Shown: piece after piece, positions 1 through 10,789 of the stretch
How the letters are laid out: every line of letters starts with the position of its first letter
How positions within the stretch are numbered: the stretch's first letter is position 1
NCBI GenBank assembly: GCA_009602725.1
Contig: WELB01000038.1
Location: 60,489 to 124,488, forward strand
DNA from: Spirogloea muscicola
Taxonomy: Eukaryota > Streptophyta > Zygnematophyceae > Spirogloeales > Spirogloeaceae
Direction of reading: 5' to 3'
DNA length: 64,000 nt
Program-made: the position numbers and the translations under genes
The notes under the pieces: generated by a model
Told to the model about the DNA's origin: nothing
What the model saw: only the letters and a program-made list of their open reading frames with translations
Databases searched by the model: none

Positions 1-415
1 GCCATCCCTCCTGCTACTGCTGCTGCCCAACTTCTCCTCTAGCAGCCCCAGCAGGACAAGTCGACAAGGCCCCAGTCGGCACTTCCGGCCCTCTTTCGCC
101 CCCCCTCCATTCCTCCTGCCACTGCTGGTGCCTCACTCTTCTAGCAGCCGGCCCACCCTTTCCCCTCCGCCATCCCTCCTCCTGCCACTGCTGCCAGGCC
201 AGGTCGACAAGGCCCCCCTCATCGGCACTTCCGGCCATCCTTCCCCACCCCCCCCATCCCTCCTGCTATGGATGATGCCTCACTCCTCCTCTTGCAGCTC
301 CAGCAGGACAGGATGTCAAGGCCCCAATCGTGGCACTTCCAGCCCTCTTCCCCCTCCATTCCTCCTGGCACTGCTGCTGCCTCACTCCACTAGCAGCTCC
401 AGTAGCTGCTAGATG
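1..415. repeat. C-rich imperfect tandem repeat
   Basis: At least three diverged copies of a unit of about 110-145 bp follow one another. Each holds a core like gtcgacaaggccc followed by gcacttcc and a C-rich stretch ending in actgctgctgcctcact. The cores begin near 60, 203 and 314. Open frames through it are low-complexity Ser/Pro/Leu strings, so I see no gene here. Confidence 0.6.
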
Positions 416-419
416 CTAG

Positions 420-492
420 TTGCTACGTCATAAGATGTGCTTACCTTTGTACTTGGCCATACTGGCCTTCGATTGTTTCAAATACACGAAAT
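420..492 (+). mobile_element. LINE 3' tail fragment
   Basis: This short piece matches the tail found at 21388-21446 almost base for base: a 'gcttacctttgtacttggcc' block, then 'ccttcgattgtttcaaatac' and acgaaa. It is the extreme 3' end of the LINE family that litters the window and is sharply 5'-truncated. It ends beside a small hairpin (cccgccgg/ccggcggg, 494-519). Confidence 0.55.
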
Positions 493-659
493 CCCGCCGG
501 GGACCATTTCACCGGCGGGTGCTGGCTCTGCTGAGCCCTTTCCCCCCGTTCCGTGGGCCTTCCCCCGTCCCCGAGCGGGCCCGCCCTGCCAGTACAGCGC
601 GCCTTTTCCTTCTTGCGCGATGTATCGCCTGGACGACGTATTATCGGCTTCCACTTGGC

Positions 660-960
660 CTCCATTCCATTGCATGCGCGCCTCCCCCTCCTCTCATCTG
701 GCCCGCCATCAAGCCGCGCCGTCTCCCCCGCTCGCTCCGCGTGCCGGGCGCCCACGCGGCGCGCCCGGTCGCGCCCACTGGTCCCGCCCGATCGCGGGCA
801 CCCGCCAATCGGCCACGCGGCGGCGTGGCCGCCGCTGCGACACGCCGCGTGGCGAGCCGGCCCGCGCCCACCCTTCCCGTTTCCGACCGTCTGGCAAGCG
901 GGCAACGGAAAGAAAGTCGGGAGAGGGCCAACGGACCCGGAACCGCCCGGCGAGCACTTT
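660..960. other. CpG-rich stretch with no recognised gene
   Basis: Very GC- and CpG-rich sequence with CCAAT-like and GGGCGG-like words, similar in character to the promoter region of the CLC gene near 11.9-12.1 kb. Long overlapping frames exist on both strands, but they are Arg/Pro/Ala-rich and show no domain. It may be a displaced CpG-rich 5' region carried with a repeat. I see no supported coding sequence. Confidence 0.3.
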
Positions 961-1320
961 CTTCTCCGCCTCGGTCGCGCCGCGGCGTTGCTCCGCTCTT
1001 CTGCCTCTGGCTCTGGCCAGGGGGGACATACTTCCAGGAGCATAGCCTCTCCGACCTGCGCCTGCTTAGCAGGGGTTACTGAGTGGTTAGTAGCTGCTTT
1101 GTTTTTTCTTGTGTGCTTGTCATTTCTGCTGCTTCGCCTTAGGGCTTCGCCTGGCTTCCCCCCCCCTCTTCTTGTACTCTGTTCATTCTTTTTTGGGCTG
1201 GCTGTTCCAGCCCATATTCTTCTCAATGGGCGAGCCCCTTCTTCTTCTGGTGGCCTCGGCCGCAAAGGCGGGACACGCAGTCGACACTGCCGCCTGAGGC
1301 AAGAAAGCCAAGTACACCTC
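960..1320 (+). mobile_element. 5'-truncated LINE copy (ORF2 end and 3' UTR)
   Basis: The frame ends with a Ser-Asp-Leu-Arg-Leu-Leu-Ser-Arg-Gly-Tyr-stop signature at about 1046-1082, the family's usual ORF2 C-terminus (SDLxxLTRGY). It is followed by the 3' UTR with the palindromic GGGCTGGCTGTTCCAGCCC word near 1195-1215 and 'gggcgagcccc'. Only the end of the element is present. It faces the antisense copy next to it. Confidence 0.6.
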
Positions 1321-1447
1321 ATTCGCCCTCAACCCTGAACCCTAAACCGGGGGGTGAAGCAGCTCTTTCACGGACAGAAAGGCGCGCGGTGCGCATGAAA
1401 TGAAAGGGTAGCCTATTCAAGCCTGCATTGTTGAGGCAAAAATGACC

Positions 1448-2170
1448 TTTTCGTGTGTTTGAAACAAACGAAGGCTAAATGGCCGAGTATAAAGGCAAGC
1501 ACATCTAAAGACCTACATACTCTACAGCAAATTGACCGCTCAGTAACCACGGGTCAAAACATAAAGGTCGCTAATCGATGCCTGAATACTAGATGTCAGA
1601 TACGAAGCCCTTCTGCCACCAACTAGAGCTCGGCCAGCTTTCTGGTGCAAGGCATTAATTAGCCTGAGCACGCTGCAAACAGGCCGAAACACGTCGTCGC
1701 AAGAAAGACAGATATGCAGCTGGCAAGCCCAACTCAGCCGGAAGCACATCTGCACGACGTGTGTAGCCTAGATTGGCAATGTTTTGGAGGAGGGTGTGGA
1801 AACGAGAACCCAGACAACCAAAGACGTCGATTGCCGCTGGCAGGAGCTGATCGCATTGAGGGTAGTCGGAGTAGTGCTGCAGCTTTCTTGTTCTGCAACG
1901 CCCACTGCGTGACCAGCGATGTGTGTTGATGCTGGTCCCTTGTACGCCTCCGTTACAACAACGTCGACCAGGGCCCGTGGTCCTCCACCAGGTTGCACGC
2001 CCACAATGTCTAGTGTGCGGCGATGATGACGTCCCACTTCTGGTCCAGTGGGGGCTACAAATCTCAAGCCCCATGCTAAGGTCGCTAAGTAACAGTGTGA
2101 CATTAGTAGAAAGGGGGCGATGGCTCTTGAAAAGTCAGCCCACAACAAAATTGGACGTTTTCAACGAGCT
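1448..2170 (-). mobile_element. 5'-truncated LINE copy, antisense
   Basis: Read on the minus strand this gives the C-terminal part of a non-LTR retrotransposon ORF2. Recognisable blocks are DIVGVQPGGGPRALVDVVVT, a TFGCLG-like block (here DVFGCLGSRFHTLL), LGLPAAYLSFLRRRV, and the terminal SDLYVLTRGY-stop at about 1540. The reading frame shifts at least once, so the copy is dead. The 3' tail (ttcgtgtgtttgaaac on the plus strand) lies at about 1452. The layout (conserved Pro-Phe-Ala/Thr-Phe-Gly-type block close to the C-terminus) is typical of plant and algal LINE ORF2 ends. Confidence 0.7.
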
Positions 2171-2239
2171 GGGAATACGGTGAAGAAGATAAGAGGAGGG
2201 GAAAAAGGAGGAGTCGGTCCCCCTCGCCATCATCGTTGG

Positions 2240-2385
2240 CTGTTCAGGTATGGGCGAGCCCTTTCTTCTTTGTACTTGGCCTTTGGCCTTCGTTTGGTCC
2301 TCAGTTCCACCCTCTCCTTCAGAATATGCCAATCTAGGCTATGCACGTCGTGCAGATATGCTTCCGGCTGAGATGGGTGTCGTGC
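2240..2385 (+). mobile_element. Composite LINE scraps
   Basis: Small sense pieces of the same LINE family: a 'gggcgagccctttcttct' UTR word, then a coding scrap translating as NLGYARRADMLPAEMG, which matches the block just upstream of LPAAYLSFLRRRV in better copies at 8.1-8.4 kb. No intact frame. Confidence 0.5.
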
Positions 2386-2643
2386 CATATAGTGTCGATT
2401 GCCAGGGAATGTCGATAGGGCAGAGTTGTAAAGAATACAGGTGACATTTCCAAGTCCGCGTGGTTGGCAACGTCCGCATTATGAGAGAAAACGAAAAAGC
2501 TACGGAAAAGCGAGAAACGAAAGTATCTGGCTAAATAGATGTCAGCGCGATAGAATCATCCTGAAAACTGGAGCTTGTGATGGATGAGTGGCTAATTACC
2601 CCCCCCCAACTATGAGTCCTGACCAGGTTGAAGAGTTGGGTCA

Positions 2644-3171
2644 TCAGCCATACAGGCATCGATCGCAGAACCAATCATCGGAAGGTATGCTTGTGAGTGG
2701 TGGCGTAAGACAATGTAAATGCCATCCTTTGTTACAAGTGGAACACAACAGCATTGTTGCTGATTGGTCTTCGCGATGACAAATTTCACATGATAAGTGT
2801 GCGGAGACCCACTGTTGAGTAGGATCTATTGTGGGATCAATATTAGTAAGGTGACAGGGTGTAATATTCTGAATATGGTCTGAAATCTCCCTGCCACACG
2901 AGCCTTGCAAACGAACAACGCCTGAGTTGTTCTTGCCAACAACCTTGTATATAAACGGACCTGTAGAAGCATCCAGTGCATCTTGAGGTTTCACCCGAAG
3001 ATAGACATAGTCGTTGACAGATACTGTTGGATGTTTGGCTTGATATCGACCACTTCGAATGGTAGCATAGCGCTGCGTGTCGCGATGCTGAGCAATGCGT
3101 AAATTGTCCAACGCAAGGGGCATATGACGTTTGAATAAGTTGCCACGTTCGGTACAAACTTTGAGCCACAT
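2644..3171 (-). mobile_element. Integrase C-terminal region with PHD finger (part of the relic)
   Basis: The end of the element's coding region. A gypsy integrase C-terminal beta domain (KHPTVSVNDYVYLRVKP, then GPFIYKVVGKN) is followed, about 50 residues on, by a C4HC3 PHD finger. The finger has CEIC, LLCSTC, the GWHLHC step, then DWFCDRC and the end of the frame. The PHD finger takes the place where chromoviruses carry a chromodomain. PHD fingers commonly read histone H3 tails, so a targeting role is a natural inference. No function is claimed for this copy. Confidence 0.8.
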
Positions 3172-6100
3172 GTCTGGATCATCGAGATTGACTATCTCTG
3201 TGGAAACAGGACCAAGACTAATGGGAATTACGGGATGACGTCCATAAAGTAGAAACTACGGACTATAAGCCGATAGAGAAGCCTGTTTGGACATCCTGTA
3301 ACCCATTATAAGCCATGGCAAAAATCTGTCCCATCTCTCCGAACCCTTGCGAAGGGCATATTTTGTGAGGCCACGTTTGATAGTTTGAACCATGCGTTCG
3401 GCCAAAACATCAGCTTGGGGATGGTCTCTTGATGTAAGCCGATGATCAATAAAAGACTGATCCAAGAGGCGCTGGAAGTCACCTTGAAATTCAGTGCCCT
3501 GGTCAGTGAGCACTTCAGCACAAGCCCCAAACCGTGACAACACCTGGTCCATAAAAGCTTCTTTGACATGTATGCTGGATTTGTTGGGAATGATGACCAC
3601 TTCCACCCATTTGGTGAAGTGCTCAATCATAATGAGGACGTAAGGTCTGGCATTTCCCTGTTTGAGAGGACCAGCCAAGTCTAAACTCCACCGATAGAAC
3701 AGTCCTTGTATAGGCAAAGGGTGAAGTTGAGGTGATTTCAACGAAAAAGTGTTGCGAATTCTATCACATTCTTCACATTGAGATAAAACGTGTTTCACCA
3801 TATCTGTAAGACCAGACCACCAGTATTTCGTGACTAGTAAACTGATGGTTTTCTTAATGCCGTAGTGTCCAAGTGATGTATGAACATCGTGCACTAATTT
3901 GTGTCGCACCGCTGGAGGTGGAACCATTGGATTGCCGTATTCTACATCAGGTTTGAACAACTGTGATTCCTTCCACACATAACGACGGGCTCGGTGTTTG
4001 ATTCGATCCTTCTGCATGGTAGTGGAGCCAACAGGATATATGCCAGTTTGCAGGTATTGCAGACCTGGTGCATCCAACCAGACGTCTTTGGAAAACAAAT
4101 CATCATTACACACTTCAAGAGCGCCTACTGAATGATCATCATGTGTAGATGTCGTAAGAGTATGAGCCAATCGATAGCGAAACATGGGTTTATCACAGAT
4201 GAACATGTGAGCAATTTGTTCGGGAATAGCATCAGAAGTTGGGTTTCGACTGAGAGCATCTGCATCCATATTCTGAAGACCAGGACGGTGAACAATCTTG
4301 AAATCATACTCTTGCAGTTGAAGAGCCCAGCGTGCTATATTTCCTGTAAGTTTATCAGTTGTCAACAGCCATTGTAAAGGCTGATGATCGGTAACCAATT
4401 GAAACGAGCGTCCATGTAGGTACGGTCGGAAAAGTGTGATGGCCCACATGGCAGCCAAACATTCTCCATGATATGCAGAATAGTTTTGCTGTGCAGAATT
4501 GTTACTGCAACTCGCATAAGCGATAACATATTGGTGGTTATCCTCATCACGCTGAGTCAAGACAGCACCCATCCCAACTTTGCTCCAATCGGTATGTAGA
4601 TAAAATAGTTTGTCATAATCAGGATGTCTCAGGACCGGAGCTTGAGTGAGAGCCTGTTTAAGCTGATTGAATGCGTCGTGACGAGAAGTGGTCCACTGCC
4701 ATGGTGCATCCCTTTGAGCAGATCATTCAGAGGCCTAGCTATGGAACTGAAATTCTGGATGAATCTGCGATAATAGCTGGCCAAACCAAGGAAGGATCGC
4801 AACGATTTAAGATTAGTTGGCGAAGGAATGTCAAGAACGGCTTACACATTGGCAGCTTGTGGAGACAAACCCTTGTCTGAAATTTGGTGCCCCAAATAGG
4901 TAGCTTCAGACAAACCAAAACGGCATTTGCCTGGGTGACATCTGAGTCCAGCCTCCTGTACTGTATCAAGCACAACTGCGACATGGTTCAGATGTTCTGC
5001 AAAGCTCTTACTGAACACTAGAATATCGTCGATGTAACAACGTGCAAATGGAACGTGTCTCAATACTATGTCCATAACGCGCTGATATATAATGGGGGCA
5101 TTTTTAAGACCGAAAGGCATTTTGATCCATTCATAGAGAACTCCAACACCTTCACGAACACCCCAGAAAGCAGTCTTATGCCTGTCTCAGGCTCAATATC
5201 TATCTGGTTGAATCCCTGCCTAAGATCTAACACTGAAAAGATCTTACTGTCCCCCACACAAGCAAAAATCTGTTCGGGAGTAGGCATAGGATATCGATCA
5301 AGAGGTGTGGACATGTTGAGTTGGCGGTAATCACCACACATTCTCTTATCTGTGTAATTGCCAAACTCATCTTTCTTGGCTGGGAGAACGGTTGGTGCAG
5401 CATAGGCACTGTGAGAAATTTGTATCAACCCAATGGCTAACAATTCCTGGCATTTGTTATCTATGAAGTCATTATCCGCTTTAGATAATGGATACCGTTG
5501 TCGGAATATAGGATGTTCATGTATAAGCTGAATTTGGAATTTGGAACCAACATAGGTTCCCATATCAGCCGATGAAAAAGCAAAAGAGGTCAATTTAGCA
5601 TTCAACAATTTGACCATACAAGCATTGTCTTCTTCAGTCAAATCAGAACCAAGCTGCCACTGGTACCCTGTCAAAGAATGGCAAACTTGTATGACTGGCT
5701 GTGATTGTCAGAAGTCTGAGGCATTTCGAACACAGTATAACCGGAAAGGTCCCGGGATGGTTCGAGTGAAGGGGACAACAATTTTCCAGGAACCCAACTC
5801 CCGAGAGAGGGAAAGGGCCATGGGTTATGAACCTGGAGAGATAACCTTACTTCATCACTCGTTCAAGACGCATGTCAAACTTACCGGACAGGCGTTTGAC
5901 GCCAATTCCATGTCTTGGATGTTCGGTGTAACTAATGCCATTCAGATTAAGAAGAGGGTCAAGCAGCAGCAGTTCCACAATGACCCTCACAGCATCTCTG
6001 AATTGGACATTAGCCTCTTGCACTTATTTGACCCTGTTGATGACGACAGGGCAGACTTCTGACAATCACAGCCAGTCATACAAGTTTGCCATTCTTTGAC

Positions 6101-6329
6101 AGGGTACCAGTGGCAGCTTGGTTCTGATTTGACTGAAGAAGACAATGCTTGTATGGTCAAATTGTTGAATGCTAAATTGACCTCTTTTGCTTTTTCATCG
6201 GCTGATTTGGAACCTATGTTGGTTCCAAATTCCAAATTCAGCTTATACATGAACGTCCTATATTCCGACAACGGTATCCATATCCATTATCTAAAGTGGA
6301 GAATGACTTCATAGATAACAAATGCCAGG

Positions 6330-7370
6330 ACTCCACTGTTGCCATTAAGGTCGGGAAGGTGACGCGTTCCATACCTTGCTCATTGAAAGAGTGATCATAC
6401 TTGGATCCGTACACTGCCATAGGCTCTCTGCCAGCATCTAGTGCCATGTAGGCAAAGAGTCCAGGAGGCCGCTTTTGGATGTCAATACAACGCTGCAACA
6501 TCTTGGCCGGGGCCAAATTTGTCCAATGAACTCTCCTGCGATCTGCAAGGGAGCCAACGAAGGCTGCATCGATGATTGTAGGAGGCCCGAGGATGTCGCA
6601 TACTGTGGTGAAAGCAGACCGCGCTGCAGCTTTATTTTCGCGTGGTTCGACGCTTTCAATAATATAACCAATTGGTTGGGGCTGCCTTGCTTGTAGTGCG
6701 TGCATCGATTTGACCATTGGTATGAAGAGTGCTGTGTCCTTCTGAGCAAAGCCCAGGCCTCTGGTCATGCCACTGAAACCCTGGCAAGGAAAACCTGCCA
6801 CGATCAAATCAATTGGAGGAAGACGGCGCAGTACCCCTGGCTGGACTGCCTGGTTGATATCTGGTGGCAACATTGTATCCCATTTCTCAAAAGTAGCAGC
6901 ATTGATCAAGGTTGGATATTGTTGAAGCAGGAAGTTGATGTGGTGCTGTGCGGTCTCATGGGCTTCCTTGTCAACGTCACAGTAGAAGTATTTTGCCACT
7001 TTGATATGGTTCTGGCACACCGCCTTCAATCCATTTGCAGTAACCACCGAATAGCTCCACCAACACTATGCCTTCCTCAGGTAGATTCCAGTCAATTACC
7101 CCGTGGTAGAATACTCCCATCTGATCCACGAGTTTGGTACCAGCATTTGAGTGTACAACTGGAGGCTTCGCCTGCAAGGTTTCTTCATCCCACGCTTGGT
7201 CCGCTCTCATGTGGGCCACCAAAGGAAAACATAGACGTGCAGCGCGGATCATATTGTGATTTTTGGTGGCCTGCAGCTCCTCCCAATATGTCCGAGGCAT
7301 GCCCATATTCCGTATTGGACGAATGAGCCCTGCTGGCTGATTGGCTTGGTCTGGATCGAAGACAACCATG
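6330..7370 (-). mobile_element. C5 cytosine-methyltransferase domain of the gypsy relic
   Basis: Minus-strand translation shows the classical C5-MTase motif order. Motif I is IVLVELFGG (S-adenosylmethionine binding). It is followed by a CDVDKEA acidic motif, motif IV LIVAGFPCQGFSG (catalytic Cys of PCQ), a motif VI region (IIESVEPREN) and motif VIII-like ADRRRVHW. A stretch resembling the family's C-terminal motifs occurs in the rearranged middle of the element. The motif VI sequence is unusual (ESVEP rather than the common ENV). The methyltransferase sits 5' of the RT in the same orientation, which argues that it is part of the element and not a host gene interrupted by it. It is a relic and not expected to make protein. 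Confidence 0.8.
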
Positions 7371-7483
7371 TCCCAGGTTCTCTTCGGACGATCTGAAGGT
7401 GAATTCTACTCGGTCCTGTAAACGAGTGGGTGGTAAGACACCAAGCAATTAACAGTAATATATGAAACGGAATTGGTATCAAT

Positions 7484-7860
7484 TAGAGACTGCGAAGAGT
7501 CTTGTTCACAGTAGCCGATGGTCTCGGTGCCAAGTGCCGGTAACTGGTAACCGAAAGTATCCAGTGCCGGTAACCCGGTAACAGAGTACGCCCGATTAGG
7601 GACTTAGTGCTCTATTTGTACACGCCCTATTCGGGACTTTCGTTAGTACGTGCAAGAATGCCCACAATGCAACCAATGCATATGGTGCTGATGTAAGCAC
7701 CACAATACGAACGTCTTCCGAGACAACGCTCGGAGTGCCTGATAGAGCAGGAACAAACGCGCCGGTTTACGTACCGGTGGACGGAGTTCTCCGGTAGATG
7801 GCTCCTCAAGGGCAGATCCGGTCCTTCACGCCTACCCGTGCCTTTTGGCACGGCCAACGC
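7484..7860. repeat. Spacer with imperfect short tandem repeats
   Basis: Two pairs of imperfect direct repeats are visible: cagtgccggtaac words at about 36-bp spacing near 7523-7585, and 'cgccc(g/t)att(a/c)gggact' words about 40 bp apart near 7588-7640. No gene or recognised element was seen. It lies between the gypsy relic and the next LINE copy. Confidence 0.4.
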
Positions 7861-8020
7861 GCGCTCGATGCCCGCTGATGTATCAGCGGGAACGGCGGCA
7901 GCGGCAGCGGCAGCGGCAGCGACGACGGCAGGAGCGACGACGACAGCGGTGGCGGTGGTGGCGGAGAAATCGGCTCAGGGAAGGAGACAGGACCGAGTAG
8001 AACTACTCGGTCCTAGCCCT
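7860..8020 (+). other. GCA/GCG-rich stretch and 26-bp palindrome
   Basis: An Ala-rich (gcggca)n segment, then a perfect inverted repeat at 7989-8014 (AGGACCGAGTAG, 2-nt spacer, CTACTCGGTCCT). The right arm word also occurs at 7406-7417. The segment between could be a small inverted-repeat element, but no target duplication was found. Confidence 0.35.
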
Positions 8021-8535
8021 CCGCTCTTTCCGCTCTTTCCGCTTCCACACACATTGCTGGCCACGCAGTGGGAGGTGCTGAGCAGAAAAAGCTCCGACAC
8101 TACTCAGACTACCCCCGCAGTGACCACCTCCCGGCCGCAATCGACACTTTCGGCTGCTTGGGTCCTCGCTTCCATACCCTACTCGAGGACATAGCGAGTC
8201 TGGGATATGCACGACGCGAGGATATGCTCCCAGCCCAGATGGGTATGCCGGCAGCCTATCTGTCATTTCTGCGACGTCGAGTGTCAACCTGTCTGCAACG
8301 AGCTCAGGCGTATGCTCTGCATCAGAAAGCTGGTCGAGCCTTAGCTGCTGGCACAAGAGCTAGTCAATTGCCGTCCGGTATTCGAGCGTCAGCTAGCGAC
8401 CTCTATGTGCTGACTCGTGGTTACTGAGCGGGTCAGCTTAGCAGCAGGTGACGTACATTTGTCCAATATGCTTGCCTTTGTACTTGGCCACACATGGCCT
8501 CCCCATCTCTTAATATACACGCATTTCCCGCTCGC
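8020..8535 (+). mobile_element. 5'-truncated LINE copy, best-preserved ORF2 end
   Basis: The frame 8068-8427 encodes the cleanest ORF2 C-terminus in the window: HYSDYPRSDHLPAAIDTFG, GPRFHTLLEDIASLGYARR, AAYLSFLRRRVSTCLQRAQ, ALHQKAGRALAAGTRA and the terminal SDLYVLTRGY stop. The 3' UTR continues with 'gagcgggtcagcttagcagc', the 'gcctttgtacttggcc' word and 'cctccccatctcttaatata'. It is sheared at the 5' side, so only about the last 120 codons remain. This copy is a good query for collecting the family. Confidence 0.7.
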
Positions 8536-8850
8536 TTATGCCGGTCAGAAAGAATGGCATTGTTTTGAGAGCAGCCGCTTTGGCCTATTTGGCTTTACCC
8601 TCCATCCTCAATCTCAAGGCCAGTGTAGCCCTGAGACCGCTATTGCTGCTCTGCCCCTCCACCCTTAATCCCCAAGGCCAGTGTAGCCTGGGATTGCTAT
8701 TCCCTCACCCTTTCACCTTTACCCGCCGCTGGCCTGGCCGGTACCCGCCTTCGCCCATCAGGGGGGTCATCCCCTTCAGAGGCGGGCCTTAGGGCTTTTC
8801 GGCTTCGCTTTGAGGCCTTTTGAGCGGTACGAGCGGCAAAGGATGGGGAC
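8536..8850. other. Unassigned repeat-rich DNA
   Basis: Contains two near copies of a 'caaggccagtgtagccc/ctg' word (near 8610-8690) embedded in C/T-rich DNA. No frame with a recognisable product. Confidence 0.3.
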
Positions 8851-8851
8851 T

Positions 8852-9045
8852 GCTCACTGATGCCATATCGACGGCGCAGCGGCAGGTCCGCGTTGTGGTT
8901 GAGCGGTTGGGATGGTAGTTGGGGTTGGCTCGCTGATGCCATATCGACGGCTCAGCGGCAGGTTGGCGCTGTGGTTGAGCGGTTGGGATGGTAGGATGAA
9001 GTCCACTTGCCGATGTCGATCGACGGCGCGGCGGCACCTGCTCAC
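8852..9045. repeat. 76-bp tandem repeat
   Basis: Two near-identical 76-bp units start at 8852 and 8928 (gctcactgatgccatatcg versus gctcgctgatgccatatcg, each running through gagcggttgggatggtag). A partial third unit follows at about 9003-9040. Translations are artefacts of the repeat. Confidence 0.7.
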
Positions 9046-9194
9046 CTACCTGACCGGAGCCGAGTTGGAGGTGCCGAGATTGCGAATCCTGCGAATCCTG
9101 GTCCACATTAATGGATAGGTGACGTGCCTTTAATGTCCACGGGTGCAGCCACCTCACTTGCCTTGTCAGACCGACACGAATAAGCCACCGACGG

Positions 9195-9350
9195 GATATC
9201 TCATGACTGGGCTTGCCAGCTGCATATCGGTCATTCTTGCGACAACGAGTGTCGGCCTGTTTGCAACGTGCTCAGGCTCACGCTTTAAACCAGAAAGCTG
9301 GGCGAGCTTTAGTTGGTGGCAGAAGGGCTTCGACTTGATACTGTAGCCGC
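9195..9350 (+). mobile_element. LINE coding scrap
   Basis: Translates in one frame to LGLPAAYRSFLRQRVSAC, LQRAQAHALNQKAGRAL and VGGRRAST, matching the LINE ORF2 C-terminus seen at 1.6-2.1 and 8.2-8.4 kb. No terminal TRGY was found. Confidence 0.6.
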
Positions 9351-9359
9351 TATAGATTG

Positions 9360-9890
9360 TTCATAGGGCACGGATGAATGCGTTTTCCGTAGGGCTGTTC
9401 CTGTTAGTGTCGCTCCTTTCTCGTAAATATTTTATCTTTCAGGATGCCTTGTCGCCCGGCCAGGCACAGTCGGCATAAGTGCCCCCCGTAGGAGATCGTC
9501 GGTTACTAAACCGTCGAGGAGGTGAGGCCCACCGCTTCGAAGGGTGGCGACAACATCCAGACGCCTCAAGTACAGCTTGCCGCATTTCTGAATGATGGGC
9601 ATGATACCCGACATCTCCATCGCCAGATGGTATTCGCCTCACGAACAATAGCAAACACTGCATCCTTTAGTAGGTTGAGTAAGGTATTGCGCTCACCTCC
9701 CTCAACACATCTAAGCTTGTGGGCAGCAGATGAAATCTCATCAGCAGGCTGACTTTATATGCCGCGGGCATCCTGGCCCTGGCATATCGGACACGCGTGT
9801 CCAGAACACCGCAGATCAAGCAGCTTGTCAAGCTTGGAGAATACAAGCCACCGCTATCGAGGTGCCCCATGGACGTCAGTGGCCAGCCGG
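9360..9890. other. Unassigned repeat-like DNA
   Basis: Sits between two LINE pieces. A long minus-strand open frame runs through it into LINE 3' UTR sequence, but no domain is recognisable. Probably decayed transposon. Confidence 0.25.
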
Positions 9891-10640
9891 CTCTTTTTCT
9901 GAATTCAAATAGAGAGGATGAGAGGAACTTCGTCCTAGCAAGGGGCCGGCGATTGCTGCCAAAGAAAAAGCTCAAGGCAGTGGCTGTGAGAGGCCAGCCC
10001 AAAGGAATGTACAAGTCCATGCTGTCAAAGGCCAGCCCCGAATGTGGAAGGACAAGGTCTGAGGGGCCGGGAAGTCCCTCTTGCAAAAGGGGGCGATGGC
10101 TGTGATAAAAGGAGAACTGATAGAAGAAGATGATGAAGAGGAGAACAAGATGACAAAAGAAGAGGAGGCCAGCCTTGGAAAACAATGGATGAGGACCAAA
10201 GGTCCAATAGCCTGGCGGTAAACTCGCGTAGGATGGAGTATGGAAAAAAGGCTCGCGGAGCGCATGGAATGAAATATCCGGGTCAACAGGTCTAACTGAG
10301 ACCTGACAGCCCCGTGCAGAGGGCAAGAAGAGCATGCCGCACACGGAGCTGGCAAGTTTGATGTGTCTACATGTAGCTGCCATTTTGCACTGCTGGAGGA
10401 TTGCATTACACAGGACCTATCGATGGCCAGTGGAACGAACACGTCCGAGCCCCGAATTGAAGCGATCAGCCACATATGATTTGACCACGTCGGCAATGAT
10501 GCGCAGGCCACCGCCCGGCGTGGTGGCCACCAGGTCGACCCACGTATGGAGTCTATCAGCCCTCTGCAGGGGCTGGAAAAGCCAGCCCAAAACAGAATGA
10601 ACAGAGTACGAGAATGCGGCCAGGGGAAGCGCTAAAAAAT
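9890..10640 (-). mobile_element. Antisense LINE 3' pieces
   Basis: Several antisense copies of the LINE 3' UTR words (gccagcccaaa, gggggcgatggctgtga, and ggggctggaaaagccagccc at about 10568) are interleaved with a coding scrap. On the minus strand this scrap gives HTWVDLVATTPGGGL and IADVV, the counterpart of the DIVGVQPGGG..DVVV block of the copy at 2 kb. At least two insertions are overlaid. Confidence 0.55.
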
Positions 10641-10789
10641 AAAGCTGCAGGATGGGAATGATGGACGTGTGTTCAATGGCCATTGTTACCCTGCCTCCAA
10701 GAAAACGCCGAACATTGCATCACTGAGTAGTAGAAGGCTTGCCGTGCCCAGAATAAATAGTAGGGAGGCCAATCCGAGCCTTACAAAAG

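Larger units (their letters stand above)
2500..7480 (-). mobile_element. Ty3/gypsy retroelement with DNA methyltransferase and PHD finger (broken)
   Basis: A relic of an LTR-class retroelement on the minus strand. From its 5' side (right) it shows a C5 cytosine-methyltransferase domain (about 6.3-7.4 kb), reverse transcriptase (about 4.8-5.7 kb, with a YIDD box), RNase H, and an integrase with the HHCC zinc motif and DDE-type core (about 3.26-4.57 kb). A C-terminal region ending in a PHD finger follows (about 2.64-3.17 kb). The RT, RNase H, integrase order is that of Ty3/gypsy. It is clearly broken, with roughly five or more disruptions including an internal rearrangement, so it is a fossil of moderate age. 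I could not find a matching pair of LTRs, so I cannot date it. Gag was not recognised. Ty3/gypsy elements with captured methyltransferases have been reported from charophytes. Confidence 0.85.

Noticed and set aside
441-1338. Long overlapping open frames on both strands
   Set aside because: High-GC sequence lacks stops in all frames; the peptides are Arg/Pro/Ala strings with no domain, and part of the stretch is LINE 3' UTR.
2380-7860. LTR pair for the gypsy relic
   Set aside because: No convincing match was seen by eye between the left (2.38-2.6 kb) and right (7.48-7.86 kb) flanks, so LTRs are not annotated and no age is given.
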